Positions 4,865 through 6,965 of a stretch of 6,965 nt of DNA are shown piece after piece. The stretch covers positions 1 to 6,965 of the forward strand of contig JAAYZQ010000176.1 of assembly GCA_012514775.1 (NCBI GenBank), given 5' to 3'. Source of the DNA: Anaerolineaceae bacterium. Lineage in GTDB: Bacteria; Chloroflexota; Anaerolineae; JAAYZQ01. A model generated the notes under the pieces. It was not told the origin of the DNA. It made no database searches and was given only the letters and a program-made list of their open reading frames with translations. The position numbers and the translations under genes were made by a program. Positions within the stretch are counted from its first letter, which is position 1; the number at the start of each line of letters is the position of its first letter.

Positions 4865-6965
4865 CACCGATGGCAGGTAGATGGCAAAGGACCCGAACTC
4901 GGGCCGGGGCACTGCCTGCTGCCCCTCGCTCCCCGGCGCCGTATCCGAGATCTCGACTTCTGCAACAGGGACGCGATCGTGCACCAGGCGGTTCCCCGAA
5001 CTGTCGTAGGCGGGCACACGGACGCTCGTAGGCTCGTCGTAGAGGCCCGCCACCAGGGCGAGTGTCCCCGGGGGCAGGTCGGCGCCCAGGGCAATCACGT
5101 GCTCGTCGGCGATCACCTCGCCGGTGGCCCAGGTATTGGCCGGGCAGCATCCCTTGCCCGGCGGCCCGTCATCCTGCGCGGCCACGGTGCCGTCCTCGCT
5201 CAACAGGTGCGTAAAGACCTTGAAGGGCAGGACCATCGGTCCGTCTGCATACCAGTACAATGTGACTGACACCTGCCCGCTGGGATGGGCCTGGCTCGTA
5301 TCCAGGTCGTAGCCCAGGAGCCTGGCCTGGCGCCCGATCCTGGCGTGCAAGGAGTGCTCCATGAGGGGCATCTCGAACGTTCGAGTCCGATCCAGGACTC
5401 GGACCGAGGCCACGGGCCACGCTTCGCCCTGGGCGCCTGCAATGGGCACCCGTCCCTCAGGGCCAAGAAGGGCCATCTGCAGCCGGTAGCTGCCGGGGGC
5501 GAGGCCGCTGGGCAGGACCAGCAGGTGGTGCCCCCGAGCGTACTCGCCCTGCTGCCAGAGCTCTGTCGAGTGCGATCCGGTAAAGGGTGCGAACTGCCAG
5601 CTATTGGCCACCTGCCCGCTCGCGCTCACCAGCTCGACGAGAAGCGTGTAAGCGGCCTGCGGCCTGGCCTGGGCCAGCCAGTGCGTCTCCATGTGGATCA
5701 CTTCGCCCGGCTGAGCCTCGGCGCTGGCAGGAGTGTGGCCCCTCAGGACCAGCTCTCCAAAGGCCGTCGCGCCCGCGTTGGGCAGCGTGGACAGGATGGG
5801 GGAGCGGGGCTGGCCGCGCTGGACGGTCACCTGGCCGACGGTCACCTGCCGCAGGCGCTCGCTTCCGACCTCGACTTCCAGGCGAGGGCCGTCCTCCAGG
5901 GGAGCCCAGGCCACCTGCAACCGGTACTCGCCCGGTGGCGTGCCGGGAGGCACCAGCAGTGCGTGGCGATCCTCGTTGGTCGCGCCCTGCGGCCACGAAT
6001 CCGTGGGGCACCAGCCGCCGCAGGGCTCGCTCTCCCGGCTGGCCCAGACCAAGCCATCCTGGTCGACCAGCAACACGCTCACCTGGTATCGCTCCGAGAT
6101 GTCGAGCCCGCTCCGCCAGCGAAAGCGCAGCCGGATGGCCTCGCCGGGCTCTACCTGCAGGGGGCTGATGTCCAGGCTGCGCAGGCGGATCTGCCCTCCA
6201 AAAATAAAGTGTTCCAGGTCCGTCCGGACCAGGTCCTCTTCGCCGGCCACGTACAGCGACACGGCGTGGCTGTCGGGGAACCACGTCTGCTCGGCCTCGA
6301 AGGCGTGGAAAACCAGCCACCGCTCCACCAGGCTCTCCGGATCCTCGGTCCAGGCGCCGACCGGGCCCAGCCACAGGCGATGGCCGGCCTGGAGCAGTGG
6401 CCGCAGGGTGGCGTCGACCTGGGCGGCATCCAGGGGTCCGGGGGCGGCGGGCAGGTAATGGACCGGCCATTGCCGGGCATTGTAATAGGTCTCCAGGGGA
6501 GCCTGGCTCGGCTGGGTGAGGATGAGGACGTCGCCGTCCCGGGCTCGCTCGTCGATATAGGCCAGGGCGCGCCCAAAGCTGCGGTCGCTGCCCACGCCAT
6601 AATGCCCCGCCAGGCCGTAGCTGGCCAGGAGGAGAAAAAGCACCAGGCCGGCGCCCAGGTACGCTCGGCCCCTGCGGGCCAGGGCCAGCAGTCCCAGCGC
6701 CCAGAAGACCGATAGGGGCACGTGCAGATAGCCCAGGTGCCGGCCGAGGACGCTGTAGGGGACGAGAAACGAGCCGGCCAGGGTGACCACCAGGAGAAGC
6801 AGGAGCAGCCGCCAGAAGGACGTGGGGATGATGGTTCCCTTGCGCGCGGACCAGGCGCCGAGGAGGGCCAGCAGCCAGCCGGCGATTGCCAGCAGGTGGG
6901 CCAGGAGGGGAACCTCGGTGCCCATCAACTCCGAGAGCACCAGGGTCGGCATGACCTTTTCCATC
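4844..6965 (-). CDS. Membrane glycosyltransferase-like protein with tandem beta-sandwich tail, 3' part
   Basis: The frame is open at the right window edge; 706 codons are counted here from the in-frame ATG at 6964, but that Met is probably internal. Residues 18-38, 50-70, 76-96 and 102-120 are hydrophobic, the likely last membrane helices. A segment (127-240: ALAYIDERARDGDVLILTQP, later LETYYNARQWPVHYLP) resembles the extracytoplasmic C-terminal domain of GT39/ArnT-like GT-C proteins, which transfer sugars from polyprenyl phosphates. Three related beta-rich domains follow (about 257-377, 402-525, 543-672), sharing 'PGE.I..R..W', 'W..G....H.LLVP.G..PG.YRLQ' and a 'VxV' end. Domains 1 and 3 also share CP-x3-W (C319, C607), each with a second Cys nearby (C315, C606). 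The end reads GSFAIYLPSVFREVAP. The catalytic N-terminal half, with its expected acidic residues, is outside the window, so activity is inferred. The tail probably faces outside the membrane. Confidence 0.65.
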   Translation of the reverse strand, partial: MEKVMPTLVLSELMGTEVPLLAHLLAIAGWLLALLGAWSARKGTIIPTSFWRLLLLLLVVTLAGSFLVPYSVLGRHLGYLHVPLSVFWALGLLALARRGRAYLGAGLVLFLLLASYGLAGHYGVGSDRSFGRALAYIDERARDGDVLILTQPSQAPLETYYNARQWPVHYLPAAPGPLDAAQVDATLRPLLQAGHRLWLGPVGAWTEDPESLVERWLVFHAFEAEQTWFPDSHAVSLYVAGEEDLVRTDLEHFIFGGQIRLRSLDISPLQVEPGEAIRLRFRWRSGLDISERYQVSVLLVDQDGLVWASRESEPCGGWCPTDSWPQGATNEDRHALLVPPGTPPGEYRLQVAWAPLEDGPRLEVEVGSERLRQVTVGQVTVQRGQPRSPILSTLPNAGATAFGELVLRGHTPASAEAQPGEVIHMETHWLAQARPQAAYTLLVELVSASGQVANSWQFAPFTGSHSTELWQQGEYARGHHLLVLPSGLAPGSYRLQMALLGPEGRVPIAGAQGEAWPVASVRVLDRTRTFEMPLMEHSLHARIGRQARLLGYDLDTSQAHPSGQVSVTLYWYADGPMVLPFKVFTHLLSEDGTVAAQDDGPPGKGCCPANTWATGEVIADEHVIALGADLPPGTLALVAGLYDEPTSVRVPAYDSSGNRLVHDRVPVAEVEISDTAPGSEGQQAVPRPEFGSFAIYLPSVFREVAP
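5822..5848 (-). repeat. Short in-frame duplication in the beta-sandwich linker
   Basis: GACGGTCACCTG occurs at 5822-5833 and 5837-5848, a 15-bp period. On the coding strand it gives two QVTV units (QVTVGQVTVQ, about residues 373-382), at the join between the first and second beta domains. The period of five codons preserves the frame, so it looks like a small tandem duplication in a linker strand. Confidence 0.55.

Noticed and set aside
5285..6715. Long open frame on the + strand opposite the large membrane protein
   Set aside because: It is antisense to a frame with clear membrane helices and repeat domains, has no family-like motif, and is the kind of open frame expected opposite GC-rich coding sequence.

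Overview
The window is a GC-rich chromosomal segment (AT-rich only around the divergent promoters near 1840-1990) that looks like a free-living bacterium, most likely a Chloroflexota member of the Anaerolineae/Caldilineae type. This assignment is inferred from gene style: a membrane glycosyltransferase-like protein with a tail of tandem beta-sandwich repeats ending in an IYLPSV-like C-terminus, a PadR regulator translationally coupled to a membrane protein with a 'LLRLYP..FR..F..EM' prefix, and a menaquinone methyltransferase. There is no 16S gene or other phylogenetic marker here, so the phylum is a judgement. No tRNA, rRNA, CRISPR, transposase or phage gene is visible.

Layout. At 1-112 (+) is the C-terminal end of a Crp/Fnr-type regulator. 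It converges on degV, and a strong bidirectional hairpin at 140-168 separates the two. Positions 1838-210 (-) form a two-gene operon: a winged-helix protein (1122-1838), then a DegV/FakB-like fatty-acid-binding protein (210-1049), with a GC-rich hairpin in the 72-nt gap. At 1838-1996 lies a compact divergent control region with two promoters of identical hexamers (TTGACA-17-TACAAT), one per strand. The rightward one carries a perfect 8+5+8 inverted repeat over its -10 and start site, the probable PadR operator. Positions 1996-3437 (+) hold padR and a membrane protein overlapping by ATGA. This unit converges on a leftward group: a ubiE/menG methyltransferase (3521-4294) and a PPC/DUF296 protein (4299-4727), four bases apart. 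The 3' part of a large membrane protein (4844-6965, 5' end outside the window) lies upstream of them on the same strand.

How the genes work together. The PadR protein probably represses its own promoter and so controls the coupled membrane protein; the inducer is unknown. The winged-helix/DegV pair is probably a co-transcribed lipid-related unit. The ubiE-like gene supplies the last methylation of menaquinone; its pairing with the PPC protein is positional and does not by itself show a shared pathway. I see no clear new defence or mobile system. The most worthwhile leads are the PadR operator, a strong internal start in the membrane protein, the PPC protein lacking its usual metal-binding histidines, and the repeat-bearing tail of the large membrane protein.
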